Shown here in pieces: positions 1 through 8,667 of a stretch of 61,453 nt of DNA (the stretch's first letter is position 1; each line of letters begins with the position of its first letter). The notes below the pieces were generated by a model. It did no database searches. It was not told the DNA's origin and worked only from the letters and a program-made list of their open reading frames with translations. A program made the translations under genes and the position numbers. The DNA comes from Oscillospiraceae bacterium (GTDB lineage Bacteria; Bacillota; Clostridia; Oscillospirales; Acutalibacteraceae), in the NCBI GenBank assembly GCA_015065445.1, contig SVQF01000003.1, positions 1 through 61,453 of the forward strand, given 5' to 3'.

Positions 1-1151
1 ACAAACGGAATTGTTACGCCCGTTAGCCGAAGAATAGCCGTAATACCGAAAATGTTGAGTGCACACTGGAAAAGCAGCATAGTCGCACTTGCAACTGCAG
101 CGATTGCATACGCACTTGAGCGAGCCGCAACCGAGTTTACAAGAGCCGAAATGGCGATTGCAACAAACGACATTACAAGCATAATGCCAAACAAAAATCC
201 CCATTCTTCACAGATTACGCCGAATATACTGTCCGATATGGGTGCGTACACGTAACGCACGTATCCGTTGCCAATACCAACGCCGAAGAGTCCGCCGCTC
301 GCAATACCCACAAGCACCCTTGTCTGCTGCATACCCTGGTCAAATGGGTAGTCCCACACGTGACGGTACACGGCAAAACGCTTCATAACATACGATTTGT
401 ACTTGAGTACGATAGTTCCGCCCATCACTGCCGACGCAATTGCGAGTCCGACCGTTTTTATGTCGCCCGAATTCATAAATGCGATGACCAGAAACGTTAT
501 GAAGAAAATCAGTGCAGTACCAAAATCCTTAATTACAATAAGCGAGCCTACGCAGATAAGCGAATACACGATGTAGGCGATAATATTTTTGGAGGTCTGG
601 ATTTTTTCAAGAGTAGCGGCACCCACAAAAATGAATGCAATTTTTACAAATTCAGAGGGCTGAAACGTCGCACCGCCGATAGTTATCCAGTTTCTTGCAC
701 CGTTTGTGGCACGGGCAATAACCATATTGAGTATAAGAAGTGCGATTGAAAGACCCGCAACAACCCAGCGTATTTTCATACAGAAGTCAACGTGACCCAT
801 AAGAAATACTATAAAGGTGAACGCAAGCACGCCTGCAAGCACCATAAAATACTGCTTGAACGCCGACTCGGGCTGTACGCTGCCGATTGTAACAAGCCCC
901 ACGCCCGATAGGAAAAATGCAATCAGTTCGAGTTCAAAATTTCGTCTGTGAAATGCGGTATAAAAGAATAGTACGTACACCCATTCGGTTGCAACAAGGC
1001 AGAGCAGGGCAAGCATTGCCTTCATCTCGAACTTTTCGCCGCACGACGCTGCAATATAGCCCGTTCCTATCTGGAACACAGAAAGCACAAACAGAATAAA
1101 GAAGTTGTGTACAGGCTTGATTTTAGGTGATTTTTTAACTTTTGAAGCCAT
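1..1151 (-). CDS. SEDS-family protein (FtsW/RodA/SpoVE type), C-terminus beyond window edge
   Basis: Polytopic membrane protein of the SEDS family, the peptidoglycan glycosyltransferases that polymerise lipid II together with a partner penicillin-binding protein. The gene runs off the left edge, so about 383 codons are visible and the stop is missing. The minus-strand translation shows many hydrophobic helices. The family segments are recognisable: IKDFGTALIFF, equivalent to the PDLGTA block that carries a key Asp; a PISDSIFGVICEEWGF block; and near the edge LRLTGVTIPF, matching the TGVTLPF block that precedes the SYGGSS motif. The start ATG (1149-1151) follows a TAAGGAGG ribosome site. The FHA-domain gene lies 10 bp upstream in the same orientation, an arrangement known for cell-wall gene clusters. 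FtsW, RodA and SpoVE cannot be separated from this fragment. Confidence 0.85.
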   Translation of the reverse strand, partial: MASKVKKSPKIKPVHNFFILFVLSVFQIGTGYIAASCGEKFEMKAMLALLCLVATEWVYVLFFYTAFHRRNFELELIAFFLSGVGLVTIGSVQPESAFKQYFMVLAGVLAFTFIVFLMGHVDFCMKIRWVVAGLSIALLILNMVIARATNGARNWITIGGATFQPSEFVKIAFIFVGAATLEKIQTSKNIIAYIVYSLICVGSLIVIKDFGTALIFFITFLVIAFMNSGDIKTVGLAIASAVMGGTIVLKYKSYVMKRFAVYRHVWDYPFDQGMQQTRVLVGIASGGLFGVGIGNGYVRYVYAPISDSIFGVICEEWGFLFGIMLVMSFVAIAISALVNSVAARSSAYAIAAVASATMLLFQCALNIFGITAILRLTGVTIPF

Positions 1152-1161
1152 AACTACCTCC

Positions 1162-1899
1162 TTATTTATCGTAGAATATAAACACCTTGTCGCCGAAGGT
1201 GAGCATATCCTCGTCAAAAATCAAAAGCGGCTGATTGATGTATCTTCCGTTTAGTTTTGTGCCGTTGTGACTGTCGAGGTCGCTGATTGCCCAGCCTCTC
1301 GAAGTCCGATGAATTCTTGCGTGATGAACGCTAACGGTCTGCGACCTTATCTGAATATCGCAGTCGTCGCCCCTGCCAATCAGCACGTCCTCTTTTTTGA
1401 GATAAATCGGACGTTTTGTGTTAATATCAACAAGTACGCCGTATGCAACGGTATGCGGTGTCACAACCTGCGAACGAATCTGCTGTTTGCTCTGCTGCGA
1501 AAGTGCCTCATCGCACGCAAATTCAAGCGTTACAGAGCCGATAGAAATAATGTCGCCGTTTTCTATTACGGCAGAACCTTCAATCTTCTGACCGTTTACC
1601 ATTATTCCGATGGTGCGTTCGGAAGTGTCTGTTATAATCCAGTCCCTGCGTTTTTTTGCAATAACTGCGTGAAAACGTGAAACAGATGCGTACGGCAGCA
1701 CAATATCGTTTGACTTGCTTTTGCCGATGGATGTTTCCCAGTGGTCAATATCGGTGACGGTGCCGTCCTGCTGATTAATCAGCTGTGCGAGTCTGTGCAG
1801 ACGAGGTCTGTTTCTAAACAGTGATACAATGCACGTCAGCAGAATAAACACTGCCACGGTCGGTGCAATATAACGCATTACAGAAATAATATATTCCAT
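1162..1899 (-). CDS. membrane-anchored protein with two FHA domains
   Basis: About 245 residues. One N-terminal transmembrane helix (roughly residues 5-25, IISVMRYIAPTVAVFILLT) is followed by two forkhead-associated phosphothreonine-binding domains. The first (about 57-130) has IGKSKSNDIVLPYASVSRFHA, close to the canonical GR..NDI......SR.H core. The second (about 170-245) has IGRGDDCDIQI, then SVHHARI and SHNGTKLNG. FHA proteins of this kind read Ser/Thr kinase (PknB-type) phosphorylation in cell-wall growth, and the next gene is a SEDS protein, so a role in regulating wall synthesis or division is inferred. The second of two in-frame ATGs is chosen because the GGAG site lies 8 nt upstream of it and only 2 nt from the first (1905). 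No kinase or phosphatase gene is visible in the window. Confidence 0.82.
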   Translation of the reverse strand: MEYIISVMRYIAPTVAVFILLTCIVSLFRNRPRLHRLAQLINQQDGTVTDIDHWETSIGKSKSNDIVLPYASVSRFHAVIAKKRRDWIITDTSERTIGIMVNGQKIEGSAVIENGDIISIGSVTLEFACDEALSQQSKQQIRSQVVTPHTVAYGVLVDINTKRPIYLKKEDVLIGRGDDCDIQIRSQTVSVHHARIHRTSRGWAISDLDSHNGTKLNGRYINQPLLIFDEDMLTFGDKVFIFYDK

Positions 1900-1929
1900 A
1901 CCCATTTCTCCATTAATTTTTCTTTTAAT

Positions 1930-1958
1930 ATACTAATATTTACCGCAAAAAAAGTCAA
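1930..1958 (-). promoter_or_regulatory. sigma-A type promoter for the FHA-SEDS operon
   Basis: On the minus strand TTGACT (1953-1958) and TAGTAT (1930-1935) are separated by 17 bp and lie about 30 bp before the start of the FHA gene. Confidence 0.55.
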
Positions 1959-1963
1959 GAGTA

Positions 1964-1992
1964 TTGAAATCATTTAAGATTTTATATATAAT
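1964..1992 (+). promoter_or_regulatory. sigma-A type promoter for galM-GH127
   Basis: TTGAAA (1964-1969), a 17 bp spacer and a perfect TATAAT (1987-1992), 30 bp ahead of galM, which has a TTGGAGGA ribosome site. It diverges from the FHA-SEDS promoter. Confidence 0.65.
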
Positions 1993-2022
1993 TGATATAA
2001 CCATATTTTTGGAGGAACTCAT

Positions 2023-3072
2023 ATGTCAGTTACAAAATCTCTGTTCGGAAAACTGAACGAAGAAGAAATCTTTTTTTACACAATTACAAACAAAAGCGGT
2101 GCGTCGGTAACGCTGCAGACTCTCGGTGCAGGCGTACATTCAATCTGTGTACCCGACAAAAACGGTGCTCTTGCAGACGTTGTTCTGGGCTTTGACAATC
2201 CCGGGGATTACGTAAATCCCGATTACGGTTATCAGGGACTTACTGTCGGCAGATGGGCAAACCGCATCCGTGACGGCAAGTTTACCTTTGAAGGAAAAGA
2301 GTATACCGCTTTGCAAAATCAGGGCACATGGACCCTGCACGGCGGCGGTCGGTTCAGTTTTACAACGTGGGAAGCTGAGGTGAACGGCGAAAACTCTGTG
2401 ATTTTCAGTCGCTTTTCACCCGACGGCGAGGATGGATTTCCGGGCAATATGACCTTTAAGGTTATATATACTTTTACTGACGATAACACGCTCAGAATAG
2501 ACTACTGCATTACGTCCGATAAAAACACCGTTGCAAACCCGACAAACCACACGTATTTTAACCTTTCGGGTAACGACGGCGAAACTGTAGAAAACCACTG
2601 GCTTATGATTAACGCCGACTATTTTACCGAGACGGACTCATCGCAGCTTGCCACGGGTGAACTCGGCGAGGTAAAAGGCACGATGATGGACTTTACAACG
2701 CTTCATAAAATCGGCGACAATATTGACGTTCCGTTCAGAGCGTGCATCGGCGACGTGGGTTACGACAACAACTACTGTCTCAGAAACACCGAGGGCAGAT
2801 TTGAACTTGCCGCAGTGCTTGAACACAGAGAAAGCGGCAGAAAAATGGAGGTGTACACCGACCTCCCCGGTATTCAGCTTTACTGCGGAGGATGGCTCAG
2901 CAGGAACAACACCGTCGGCAAGGGCACAAGCCTTGTGACTTATCGCAGGGGCGTTGCACTCGAAACGCAGTTTTATCCTGACGCACTCAATATTGCCGAC
3001 TTCCCGCTGTGGACTGTCAAGGCGGACGAGCCGTTTAAAACAACAACAGAATTCAGATTTTCAACATTATGA
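2023..3072 (+). CDS. galM: aldose 1-epimerase (galactose mutarotase)
   Basis: Interconverts alpha and beta anomers of aldoses such as galactose, usually feeding sugar catabolism. The 349 residues match the family length. Visible family features are the substrate block VGRWANRIRDGKF near residues 76-88, the NPTNHTYFNLSG motif near residues 172-183 with the catalytic His, and the GIQLYCGGW segment near residues 283-292. The C-terminal ALETQFYPDA, which supplies the catalytic Glu in characterised mutarotases, is also present. The gene has no signal peptide, so it acts in the cytoplasm. It overlaps the following GH127 gene by 4 bp (ATGA), so the two are translationally coupled. Coupling to an arabinofuranosidase suggests that the mutarotase serves released arabinose or galactose. 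That last point is inference. Confidence 0.93.
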   Translation: MSVTKSLFGKLNEEEIFFYTITNKSGASVTLQTLGAGVHSICVPDKNGALADVVLGFDNPGDYVNPDYGYQGLTVGRWANRIRDGKFTFEGKEYTALQNQGTWTLHGGGRFSFTTWEAEVNGENSVIFSRFSPDGEDGFPGNMTFKVIYTFTDDNTLRIDYCITSDKNTVANPTNHTYFNLSGNDGETVENHWLMINADYFTETDSSQLATGELGEVKGTMMDFTTLHKIGDNIDVPFRACIGDVGYDNNYCLRNTEGRFELAAVLEHRESGRKMEVYTDLPGIQLYCGGWLSRNNTVGKGTSLVTYRRGVALETQFYPDALNIADFPLWTVKADEPFKTTTEFRFSTL

Positions 3073-4979
3073 GAACCAACCACATTTCCCTTGAAAAAAT
3101 AAAAATCAGCGACCCGTTCTGGAACGGCGTTCAGGAACTTGTACGCCGTGAGGTCATACCCTATCAGTATGAGGCGCTGCACGACAGAATTGAAGGTGCC
3201 GAAAAGAGTTACTGCATAGAAAACTTTGTTAAAGCGGGCAGGGTTGCAGCGGCTCTTAAAAGAGGGGATACCGTTCCCGTATATCCCGTTGACAAGTGGC
3301 AGTATACAGATGATAACTGCGACAAAAACGCTTTTCACGGCTGGGTGTTTCAGGACAGCGACGTTTACAAATGGCTTGAGGCTGTGGGTTACAGCCTTAT
3401 TAATCACCCCGATTCAGAACTTGAACGCAAGGCTAAAGAGGTAGTCGGTATTATCTGTGCGGCACAGCTCGAAAACGGGTATCTCGATACGCTTTACATA
3501 ATCAACGACCGCAGCAAAGTGTTTACGAATCTGCGTGATTTTCATGAGCTTTACTGCTTTGGTCATCTTGCCGAGGGTGCGGTCAGCTTTTATCACGCAA
3601 CGGGTGACAGGCGGCTGCTTGACGCTGCTCTGCGGTTTGCCGATTTGATTTGTTCAACCTTCGGCGAGGGCAAAAAGCGTGGTTACGGCGGACACGAAAT
3701 TGCCGAAATGGCACTCGTTAAGCTGTATGAGGAAACGGGCGAAAAGCGTTATCTTGAAACGGCAGCGTTTTTTGTTAACGAACGTGGACAAAAGCCGTAC
3801 TGGTTTGACACGGAACACGGCGTAGTTTCAAAGGGCGAAGCGTATCACTACAATCAGGCACACCGCCCCGTAAGACAGCAGGACGAGGCGGTAGGTCACG
3901 CAGTGAGGGGCGTGTACCTTTACAGCGGTATGGCGGATATTTTAAGATATTCGGACGATGCAGAACTTTATACGGCGTGTAAAAATATCTGGGAAAATAT
4001 AGAAAATAAAAAACTATATATTACAGGCGGTATAGGAGCGACGGTTGACGGCGAGGCGTTTTCGTTCAATTACGATTTGCCAAACGACCTTGCTTACAGC
4101 GAAACCTGTGCAGCAATCGGACTTGTTTTCTTTGCACGCAGAATGGCTGAACTTTCGCCTGACTCAAGATACGGAAACGTTGCCGAAAGGGCTATTTACA
4201 ACACCGTGCTTTCGGGTATGAGCGAGGACGGAAAAAGTTTCTTTTACGTTAATCCGCTCGAGGTAAACCCCGAGGCGTCGCACAAAGACAGCCGCAAAAG
4301 GCATATCAAATCCGTACGTCAGAAGTGGTTTGCGTGTGCGTGCTGCCCGCCAAACCTTGCAAGGCTTATTTCGTCAATCGGCGAGTATGCTTACAGCGAA
4401 AACGAAAGCACCGTTTTTGTGCATCAGTACGTCGGTTCAGAAGTGCAAACTGACAATGCAGACTTTTCGGTTAAATCCGACTATGCTGCAAGCGGCAGAG
4501 TAAGTTTTGACATTTCGGCAAAACGCCCGTTCGCCCTTGCACTTCGTATTCCCGAATGGTGCGGCGAGTACAGCATTTCGCAGCCGTTCACCTTAAAAGA
4601 CGGCTATGCGTATATTGAAATAACCGACTGCACGACCGTTACCGCCGAGTTTAAAACCGAGGCGAAAATTATCAGATGTTCTAACAGAGTGCGTGCCAAC
4701 ATCGGCAAAGCGGCGGTTACAAAAGGACCGTTCGTCTACTGTGCCGAAAGTGCGGATAACGGCGAAAATCTGCAGATGCTCGTGCTTGATTCAGACACCG
4801 AATTTGTGCAGGACGGCGAATTCCTTATAGCAGACGGCTGGCGTGAAACACCGCAGAACAGACTTTACAGCGATTACTGCGAGGCGGACAGAACGCCCTG
4901 CAAAATAAAACTTCACCCCTATTACCGCTGGGGCAACAGGGGCGAAAACGAGATGACAGTTTATTTAAGAACAGATTGA
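3069..4979 (+). CDS. glycoside hydrolase family 127, beta-L-arabinofuranosidase-like
   Basis: 636 residues, the usual size for GH127 (formerly DUF1680). Characterised GH127 beta-L-arabinofuranosidases use a Zn-bound cysteine nucleophile held by one Glu and three Cys. The same set is visible here: Glu345 and Cys347 in the block YSETC, and Cys425-Cys426 in ACCPPN, with nearly the spacing known for the Bifidobacterium enzyme HypBA1. The (alpha/alpha)6 barrel occupies about residues 1-440 and a beta-rich C-terminal region follows. No signal peptide is present, so it probably works on oligosaccharides already imported. It is coupled to galM by a 4 bp overlap, and the operon ends in the palindromic terminator at 5011-5040. 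Substrate identity is inferred from family only, since GH127 also includes activities on other furanosides. Confidence 0.9.
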   Translation: MRTNHISLEKIKISDPFWNGVQELVRREVIPYQYEALHDRIEGAEKSYCIENFVKAGRVAAALKRGDTVPVYPVDKWQYTDDNCDKNAFHGWVFQDSDVYKWLEAVGYSLINHPDSELERKAKEVVGIICAAQLENGYLDTLYIINDRSKVFTNLRDFHELYCFGHLAEGAVSFYHATGDRRLLDAALRFADLICSTFGEGKKRGYGGHEIAEMALVKLYEETGEKRYLETAAFFVNERGQKPYWFDTEHGVVSKGEAYHYNQAHRPVRQQDEAVGHAVRGVYLYSGMADILRYSDDAELYTACKNIWENIENKKLYITGGIGATVDGEAFSFNYDLPNDLAYSETCAAIGLVFFARRMAELSPDSRYGNVAERAIYNTVLSGMSEDGKSFFYVNPLEVNPEASHKDSRKRHIKSVRQKWFACACCPPNLARLISSIGEYAYSENESTVFVHQYVGSEVQTDNADFSVKSDYAASGRVSFDISAKRPFALALRIPEWCGEYSISQPFTLKDGYAYIEITDCTTVTAEFKTEAKIIRCSNRVRANIGKAAVTKGPFVYCAESADNGENLQMLVLDSDTEFVQDGEFLIADGWRETPQNRLYSDYCEADRTPCKIKLHPYYRWGNRGENEMTVYLRTD

Positions 4980-5010
4980 ACGTTTGAAATTCAAAACTGA
5001 TTTATAAACT

Positions 5011-5040
5011 AAAAAGAAGGAGCAATTGCTCCTTCTTTTT
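5011..5040. terminator. bidirectional intrinsic terminator between GH127 and the acyl-CoA synthetase
   Basis: A perfect 30 bp palindrome made of an A5 run, the GAAGGAGC/GCTCCTTC stem arms and a T5 run. It serves the converging plus-strand GH127 gene and the minus-strand synthetase, whose stop codon (5039-5041) touches the end of the hairpin. Confidence 0.9.
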
Positions 5041-6787
5041 ATTCTGCTGCTTCTGCCGCAGCCTTTGCTTTAGCCTCTTCCTCTTCTTCAAGTTTGCGGT
5101 AAGCAACCTTGCCAACAAGGGTTTTAGGAAGTTCGGTGCGGAATTCAATCTCTCTCGGCATTGCGTATCTTGAAATCTCTTGCTTGCAGTGTTCAAGGAT
5201 TTCGTCCTTAATCTTATCGCTTGGTTCAACGCCCGGGCGAAGGACTACAAATGCCTTAACTTTGTGCATTTTATAAGGGTCGGGAATACCGATTGCACAG
5301 GAAAGAAGTACGTCGGGGTGTGCGTCAATGGTGTTTTCAACCTGCGACGGATATACGTTAACGCCCGATACGATTATGAGTCTCTTAAGTCTTTGCTTGT
5401 AGTAGATGAAGCCGTCCTCGTCCATAGTGCCGAGGTCGCCCGTATGCAGCCATACGTTGCCGTCTGAGTGTGTACGCAAGGTTGATGCGGTTTCGCTCCT
5501 GTTGTTTAGGTAGCCCTTCATAACCGTAGGACCTGAGATACAGATTTCACCCTCTGTGCCGTAGGGGAGTTCCTTATCGGTGTTCGGGTCAACAATCTGA
5601 TAGTAGATGTCGGGGAAAGGAATACCGATACTGCCCTCACGGAAGAAGTCGTGCGGAGTAAGGCAGGATGCGGTTACGCACTCTGTTGTGCCGTAGCCCT
5701 CACGAATCTGAACTTTTGCATTGTGTTCTTTAAGGAAGGCGTCAACCTTCTTTTTAAGCTCAATAGAAAGCGAGTCGCCGCCGCAGAAAACACCCTTGAG
5801 GAACGAGAGGTCAACGCCGTCGAAACCGTCGCTTCTGAGAAGTGCCTCAAACAGAGTAGGCACGCCGACTATAACGTTTGGCTTATATTTTTTAACATCC
5901 TTAGCATATGTTTTGATTGTGAACTGAGGAATGAGAATGCAGGTTGCACAGTTAACGAGTGCGGTGTGAATACCTACACCGAGACCGAAGCCGTGGAACA
6001 ACGGCATTACCGAGAACATACGAAGCCCCGTCATTGTAAAGCCTGCACCTGCGGCAACTTCGTAACCGAGTGCGTTCATATTGAGGTTGGTAAGTTCAAT
6101 ACCTTTTGAAGTACCCGTTGTACCGCCCGAGAAAAGAATAATAGCAGTATCCTCTTTTGCAGGGTATGTATCGGGCAGTTCCTCAACAGCCTTGCCGCCT
6201 GCGATAAAGTCTTTCCAGTCGATTACATTTTTGTTGTCAGCAGGCAGCGGAGCAGGCTTATCCTTCACTGTAAGAGGATAAAGAAGGTTGAGAGGGAAAG
6301 GAAGTTCATCTTTAATGTGAGCAACAATTACCTTAACCTCGTAGTCAACGTCCTTGAGTGCGTCAAGCACTTTTTCGTAAAACATATCCAGTACAAGCAC
6401 TGCCTTACTGTGAGTGTGTGTTACGTAAAATTTGATTTCACCGGGGGCAGAAAGCGGATGAATCATTGCAGGTACAGCACTTATTCTGTTAAGTGCGTAG
6501 AATGTGTCCACGCCCTGAGGTGCGTTGGGCATACAAACCGTAACAGTGTCGCCCTTTTCTATTCCGAGAGCCTTGAATGCTCTTGCAATTCTGTCTATCT
6601 TCTTAAAGAATTCGGGGTAAGATGTTTTTTTGCCCTGGAATTCGTATGCGGCGTTGTTGTAGCCGTTGCCGTTAAGATGAGTTTCGTAAGCGTATTTTAT
6701 TGCCTCGTACATTGAACCGTCGGGGTACTCAAGCGTCTCGGGAATATCGCCAAAATGTTTGAGCCACGGTGCCTTTGGTTTGCTCAT
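5039..6787 (-). CDS. AMP-forming acyl-CoA synthetase (long-chain fatty acid-CoA ligase type)
   Basis: Adenylate-forming enzyme of the ANL superfamily, activating a carboxylic acid with ATP and transferring it to CoA. The 582-residue protein contains the P-loop-like block ILFSGGTTGTSKGIELTN (about residues 217-234), GYGTTEC (A5 motif), TGDLGTMDEDGF with the ribose-binding Asp, the hinge RLKRLIIVSGVNVYP, and the C-terminal PKTLVGKVAYRKL with the catalytic Lys. The start is the ATG behind GGAGGG. A 17-codon upstream extension is possible but has no ribosome site. The tail is a charged Glu/Ala/Lys-rich stretch beyond the usual end of the family. It is monocistronic with its own promoter. The acyl substrate cannot be told from sequence alone; fatty acid is most likely. 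Confidence 0.88.
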   Translation of the reverse strand: MSKPKAPWLKHFGDIPETLEYPDGSMYEAIKYAYETHLNGNGYNNAAYEFQGKKTSYPEFFKKIDRIARAFKALGIEKGDTVTVCMPNAPQGVDTFYALNRISAVPAMIHPLSAPGEIKFYVTHTHSKAVLVLDMFYEKVLDALKDVDYEVKVIVAHIKDELPFPLNLLYPLTVKDKPAPLPADNKNVIDWKDFIAGGKAVEELPDTYPAKEDTAIILFSGGTTGTSKGIELTNLNMNALGYEVAAGAGFTMTGLRMFSVMPLFHGFGLGVGIHTALVNCATCILIPQFTIKTYAKDVKKYKPNVIVGVPTLFEALLRSDGFDGVDLSFLKGVFCGGDSLSIELKKKVDAFLKEHNAKVQIREGYGTTECVTASCLTPHDFFREGSIGIPFPDIYYQIVDPNTDKELPYGTEGEICISGPTVMKGYLNNRSETASTLRTHSDGNVWLHTGDLGTMDEDGFIYYKQRLKRLIIVSGVNVYPSQVENTIDAHPDVLLSCAIGIPDPYKMHKVKAFVVLRPGVEPSDKIKDEILEHCKQEISRYAMPREIEFRTELPKTLVGKVAYRKLEEEEEAKAKAAAEAAE

Positions 6788-6817
6788 AATCGTCCCTCCA
6801 AATTTTAATTCTTGTAT

Positions 6818-6845
6818 ATTATAGCGAATAAAAATCAAAAAACAA
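6818..6845 (-). promoter_or_regulatory. probable promoter of the acyl-CoA synthetase
   Basis: On the minus strand TTGTTT (6840-6845), a 16 bp spacer and TATAAT (6818-6823). The -10 is perfect and the -35 weak. Confidence 0.45.
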
Positions 6846-6899
6846 ACATTTGTCTAATTAGTTTATCTTTTGTTTAGAAATAGACAAAATAAAAAAGTG

Positions 6900-6928
6900 T
6901 TTCAATTGTTTTTCATTTGTGGTATTAT
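6900..6928 (+). promoter_or_regulatory. probable promoter of the small membrane protein gene
   Basis: TTTCAA (6900-6905), a 17 bp spacer and TATTAT (6923-6928), 29 bp before the start codon. Both boxes deviate by one or two bases from consensus. Confidence 0.4.
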
Positions 6929-6957
6929 AGCAGTATCAAATTGTTTGGAGTATTAAA

Positions 6958-7638
6958 ATGGCTTATAAAATTAAGAAGGACCCGATTGACAAAATCCCTA
7001 AGTGGCAGCTCGTTTTCTGGATTATTGTGCGTGCTGCAATGATAGGATGTGCAACGTATTCGTTTGTTCACGGCGATTTGGTTATGGGGTTTGAAAGCGT
7101 TTTCTGTTTTATATTTACGCACCTGTGGGATTTGTTTCAGATATTCGGCAACGGCTCGTTTATCGAAGAGGTGCCGCCGCTTAATCAGACCATGCTCAAC
7201 GTGATTATTTTTATCGGAATTGTAATCGGTTCGTATATGGGAGTGTTTGACAATTACAAGTGGTTCGACGAATTTATGCACATAATGTCGGGTATGGTGT
7301 GTGCGGTGTTCGGATACGATTTTGCGGTAATTATTCAGCGTAAAAAGGGCGAATGTGCAGCAACTCTTGCAGCGATTTTCAGCCTTATGTTTGCACTTTC
7401 AATCGCAGTGGGCTGGGAGTTTTACGAGTTCCTTATGGACACGCTGCACGGCACAAACCTTCAGCTTGCCAAAAAAGGCGTGGAAACCGCTGTGTTTGAC
7501 ATTTCAAAATTCCGTGGCGAGTACGGATACCTCGGACTTTTTGACACCGTTACGGATATGATGATGAACACCACGGGCGGCGTTATAGGTATGATATTTA
7601 TGATTGTTATAAGAAACAGAAAAAAAGACAAGCAGTGA
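6958..7638 (+). CDS. integral membrane protein, DUF2238/YjdF-like, function unknown
   Basis: 226 residues with about six predicted membrane helices. Two charged, conserved-looking positions lie within or next to helices: WFDEFMHIMSG (about residues 101-111) and VGWEFYEFLMD (about 150-160). Near the C-terminus LFDTVTDMMMNTTGG adds two Asp. The pattern of a His after an Asp, a WE..E block and a D...DM..N block resembles the DUF2238/YjdF membrane family, for which no biochemical role is settled. The start is ATG behind TTGGAG. The gene is monocistronic and its stop codon lies inside its own terminator hairpin. The family link is a judgement from motif order only. Confidence 0.7.
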   Translation: MAYKIKKDPIDKIPKWQLVFWIIVRAAMIGCATYSFVHGDLVMGFESVFCFIFTHLWDLFQIFGNGSFIEEVPPLNQTMLNVIIFIGIVIGSYMGVFDNYKWFDEFMHIMSGMVCAVFGYDFAVIIQRKKGECAATLAAIFSLMFALSIAVGWEFYEFLMDTLHGTNLQLAKKGVETAVFDISKFRGEYGYLGLFDTVTDMMMNTTGGVIGMIFMIVIRNRKKDKQ

Positions 7639-7652
7639 TGCTTGTCTTTTTT
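7621..7652 (+). terminator. intrinsic terminator containing the stop codon of the membrane protein gene
   Basis: Arms AAAAAAGACAAGCA and TGCTTGTCTTTTTT enclose a GTGA loop. The TGA stop of the gene is in the loop. Confidence 0.85.
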
Positions 7653-7688
7653 CAGTGTCGGGTCGGTATGTCAAATGCCCTGTAACCC

Positions 7689-7716
7689 TTGAGTCTTGAG
7701 TCTTGAGTCTTGAGTC
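7689..7716. repeat. heptanucleotide tandem repeat, four units of TTGAGTC
   Basis: Four perfect head-to-tail copies of a 7 bp unit lie in the gap between the membrane protein terminator and the HAD gene. The same heptamer, in inverse orientation and with six slightly degenerate copies, occurs at 57928-57969. It is not a CRISPR, because there are no spacers. Confidence 0.9.
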
Positions 7717-7748
7717 TATGTTCACACAGTGAACACCTTGTCACTGAA

Positions 7749-7774
7749 GCAGGGTGCTAAGCACCCTGTTTTAT
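7749..7774. terminator. hairpin spanning the stop codon of the HAD phosphatase gene
   Basis: CAGGGTGC and GCACCCTG form an 8 bp stem. The TAG stop of the minus-strand HAD gene falls in the loop. The T-rich side faces the plus strand (TTTTATAAT), so its efficiency as a terminator for the HAD gene is doubtful. Confidence 0.5.
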
Positions 7775-8590
7775 AATTTGAAAAATTATATTCGCAACGC
7801 CGTCGTTATTGTTTGATTTTGCAATAATGTCGGCGTTTTGTTTTATTATGGGGAATGCGTTTTCCATAGCAACCGCAGTGCCTGCCGCCTGTAAAAACTG
7901 CAAATCGTTTTCGCCGTCGCCAAAGGCAACGGTGTTTTTTATGTCTACGCCAAGGTGATTGCAAATCGCCCTGAGTGCGTTACCTTTGTCGGTGCCGAGC
8001 CGTGTAATCTCTATAAATCTGTCGCCCAGATTACAGTACTGAAGCCCGCCGATTTTGTGCGTAACATCTATGACCTTGCAGCGGATTTCGGGAGCGGCAC
8101 AGTTTATAAAAAGCTCGTCGGCACGTCGGCTTTTGCCGTCAAAAAGTTCTTCGTAACTGCTGCAGATTCTGCGTGAAGACGTAAAATAATCCTCAAGCGG
8201 AGTGCCTTTGAAAACGTCCATATAGTAATCAAAAACGTACTGTTCCGTATAGCCTACTCCGTCGGCAAACGGTTCAAACATACAGTCAAGTTTACGCATT
8301 TCGTCAATAAGCGTTCGGCTCTTTTTACTGTCGATTGCAAAAGAGTAAATCTCTTTGCCATTTTTTACATCGTAAATGCTGGCGCCGTTTGACGCAATAA
8401 TGTATTCAATCTCTTCGAGTTCACGCACACACTTTGGTACGCCCTGCAGCGGTCTGCCGGTTATAGGCACAATGTGTATGCCTTTGCAGTATGCTTTTTG
8501 CAGTGCGTTTATTGTTGCGGCGGACAGTGTTTTGTCGTCGCAAAGCAGCGTGCCGTCGAGGTCTGTTCCTATCAGTTTAATTTCGTTCAT
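7757..8590 (-). CDS. HAD-superfamily hydrolase, Cof-type phosphatase
   Basis: 277 residues, typical of class IIB (Cof) HAD phosphatases, which dephosphorylate sugar phosphates or nucleotide-like metabolites in the cytoplasm. Motif I is LIGTDLDGTLL (residues 6-16) with the nucleophile and acid/base Asp pair. Motif II is in PITGRPLQG, and a conserved Lys is in TDKGNAL. Motif III/IV is VAFGDGENDLQFLQAAG (about 223-239). The cap domain lies between them. The start is ATG after an AAAGGT site. It diverges from the GH30 gene. Substrate unknown, as is usual for this family. Confidence 0.88.
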   Translation of the reverse strand: MNEIKLIGTDLDGTLLCDDKTLSAATINALQKAYCKGIHIVPITGRPLQGVPKCVRELEEIEYIIASNGASIYDVKNGKEIYSFAIDSKKSRTLIDEMRKLDCMFEPFADGVGYTEQYVFDYYMDVFKGTPLEDYFTSSRRICSSYEELFDGKSRRADELFINCAAPEIRCKVIDVTHKIGGLQYCNLGDRFIEITRLGTDKGNALRAICNHLGVDIKNTVAFGDGENDLQFLQAAGTAVAMENAFPIIKQNADIIAKSNNNDGVANIIFQIIKQGA

Positions 8591-8607
8591 TTATTTATAC
8601 CTTTGAA

Positions 8608-8636
8608 TTGACTTATCAGTAATATAATTTTATAAT
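8608..8636 (+). promoter_or_regulatory. sigma-A promoter of the GH30 gene
   Basis: TTGACT (8608-8613), a 17 bp spacer and TATAAT (8631-8636), 31 bp before the ATG. Confidence 0.7.
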
Positions 8637-8667
8637 AAAATTATCAAATTGTAAAGGGCGGATAAAA

